A DNA stretch of 64,000 nt, taken from the NCBI RefSeq assembly GCF_024055795.1, contig NZ_JAMXMY010000024.1, positions 62,001-126,000 of the forward strand. The letters run 5' to 3'. The first letter of the stretch is position 1, and every line of letters begins with the position of its first letter. This DNA is from Actinoallomurus purpureus (lineage in GTDB: Bacteria; Actinomycetota; Actinomycetes; Streptosporangiales; Streptosporangiaceae). The notes under the pieces are model-generated. The model was not told the origin of the DNA and searched no databases. It saw nothing but the letters and a program-made list of their open reading frames with translations. Below are positions 62,991 to 64,000 of the stretch, in pieces. The translations under genes were made by a program, and so were the position numbers.

Positions 62991-63255
62991 ATCCGTAATT
63001 CAGTCCACCGTCAGCATAACAGTATGCATAAGCCGTCCCAGAGTAGTTTGTGTCACCCCAGACATACCCTCCGTCGTTACACACTCCCACTGCCTGGTAC
63101 CAGCGCCCGCTGCCTGTGCAATTTACCCCGTAAGTGTTTTTGTCGTGCCATGTGGTACATGTAGCGGCAGACGCTGGCGAAGCACCGATGAAGCTCACCG
63201 GCAGAATCATCGAGGCTCCCACGGCCATGCTGGCCAGGGTGGTTCGGATTCGCAC
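62971..63255 (-). CDS. Small secreted protein carried on the island
   Basis: A 94-residue protein; GTG 63255 with AAAGGAG. Signal peptide RTTLASMAVGASMILPVSFI, cleaved after SPASA. The mature ~60 residues hold four Cys (ATCTTWHD, VNCTGS, GVCNDG, YCYADG) and many Tyr/Trp/Gly (GGYVWGDTNYSGTAYAY), a compact disulphide-bonded domain. No family recognised. Lower GC than the chromosome around it, consistent with imported cargo. Its stop abuts the broken integrase. Confidence 0.72.
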   Translation of the reverse strand: MRIRTTLASMAVGASMILPVSFIGASPASAATCTTWHDKNTYGVNCTGSGRWYQAVGVCNDGGYVWGDTNYSGTAYAYCYADGGLNYGYMRWVS

Positions 63256-63985
63256 GTGAATCTCCTTTGAAACGGGCGCCCCCTATGCCGCCAACTGGCA
63301 CGGGCGCGGCGCGGCGGTTAGTCAATGGCGATACTGGCGAACCATCAGATCGGCAGCAAGGTATTCGAATCTGTTCGAATCTGTTCGTGTAGGCCATCGG
63401 GTTGCCGACGGGGACCTGCCAGAGCACACGTTGGTCGACCACTGGTTTTGTAGTCGATAACCGGCACCGGATGTCAATGAGCGCCGACATCACCCCTGCC
63501 CTTCCGGGAAATGCTGTCAGAAGGGCCCCGCGGGCGAAGGCCGTTCTTCCAGTGGGGCGCTCCACCTTCACCACCGGGGGCATGGCCCGCTACCCCGGAG
63601 GGTGGGACGATTTCTCAATAGAGTTGTCAAGGGCGGCAGAGGATTACGCGGCCTTGGTGGCTGGGCATTCGGGCTGGTAGTAGCGGCGGTCACGGATGAG
63701 GGCCCATAGGACGTTGACGCGTCGTCGGGCGAAGGCCAGGACGGCCGCGCGCCGGAGCACACACCCGCGCGAAACCGTCTGTCACACCGTCTCGCCGTTC
63801 GCGCGGGCGAGCGCTCCGGACCGATGCGTCCCCTGGACGCCGCCGGAGGTCTCCGCAGGCCAGCACCATCCGCTCGGCCGGAGCGCGGGCAATTAGCGTA
63901 ACCAGGGCGAGCAGGGGTCAATAGGAGTAACTCGCGGAGTGTCGCAGCCGCAGGTCAGCGGAGCTGAAGGCCGATCCTCATTTAA
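63256..63985. other. Gene-poor remainder of the island
   Basis: 730 bp. Holds the promoter of the secreted gene, two tandem copies of GAATCTGTTC (about 63366-63385), the IS110 tail at 63644-63745 and otherwise no convincing gene. Short frames are random. Confidence 0.5.
63644..63745 (-). pseudogene. C-terminal scrap of an IS110-type transposase
   Basis: The minus strand reads AVLAFARRRVNVLWALIRDR, RYYQPECPATKAA and a stop. The ARRRVNVLWALxRD...P ending is typical of IS110-family (DEDD/RuvC-like) transposases. The bases after the stop (TTGACAACTCTATTGAG) resemble the IS110-type end. The rest of the element is missing. Confidence 0.65.
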
Positions 63986-64000
63986 TTCCCAAGCTGGTAG
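63986..64000 (+). other. Repeat of the tRNA-Gly anticodon arm (attR candidate), cut by window end
   Basis: TTCCCAAGCTGGTAG matches 62316-62330 exactly and is preceded by unrelated sequence. It closes a ~1.67-kb segment with an integrase remnant. The window ends here, so the full length of the repeat is unknown. Confidence 0.6.

Noticed and set aside
63366-63385. Tandem GAATCTGTTC as a possible attachment or iteron site
   Set aside because: Two units only and not next to a replication gene; too little to call.

Overview
The window is high-GC DNA from the chromosome of a filamentous actinomycete. The evidence is a dnaK-grpE-dnaJ-hspR-clpB operon with an HspR (HAIR) operator, a complete conservon (sensor kinase, roadblock, DUF742, GTPase, P450), WYL, HxlR and DUF4232 genes, and many start codons sitting 6-8 nt behind a TANNNT -10 box (leaderless mRNAs). 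The order purA - DUF3151 - fba - pyrE - clpB/hspR/dnaJ/grpE/dnaK resembles the Streptomyces chromosomal core. The large number of relics and the divergent MurA suggest a Streptosporangiales-type relative, but the genus is an inference.

Layout. 1-4.4 kb: a partial Clp-like AAA+ protein, two divergent lipoproteins, and an NfeD-like/flotillin pair. 4.4-9.1 kb: IS481 scraps, an NrtR-like Nudix protein, a mechanosensitive-type membrane protein, hisC and a DMT exporter. 9.1-14.4 kb: a signalling patch with two small secreted proteins, a Ser/Thr kinase translationally coupled to a membrane protein that shares its ectodomain, decayed copies of that ectodomain, and a large sensory regulator. 14.9-21.4 kb: murA, a MOSC protein coupled to a small CxxC protein, purB, a secreted GH5 enzyme and purD. 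21.7-23.9 kb: corA behind a Pro/acid-rich upstream ORF, then glpQ. 23.9-28 kb: the conservon with a CYP157-like P450. 28.2-40.5 kb: purA, DUF3151, an aldo/keto reductase, GNAT, DUF4232, HxlR, fba, DedA, pyrE, a degenerate alpha/beta hydrolase, an NYN protein, a TPR protein and a PhoD-type phosphatase. 41-43.2 kb: a secreted chitinase with a lectin domain, then an epoxide-hydrolase stub fused to an IS701-type fragment. 43.4-52.3 kb: a zinc-ribbon membrane protein, a WYL regulator and the heat-shock operon. 52.5-54.6 kb: gene debris around a lost ECF sigma factor and its surviving CU044_5270-type partner. 54.9-62 kb: an EtfD-like Fe-S oxidoreductase, proV plus a proW-proX fusion, and dcd with a coupled unknown gene. 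62.3-64 kb: tRNA-Gly(CCC) followed by a truncated integrase, a small secreted cargo protein and an IS110 tail. The window ends inside a repeat of the tRNA anticodon arm, consistent with the far att site of a decayed integrative element.

How parts work together. The heat-shock operon is a self-regulated chaperone unit. purB, purD and purA supply purine synthesis. CorA expression may be gated by a translation-based Mg2+ sensor upstream ORF. The conservon is a membrane G-protein-like relay ending in an unusual P450. The kinase/ectodomain/secreted-protein cluster looks like a lineage-specific signalling cassette that has duplicated and decayed in place.
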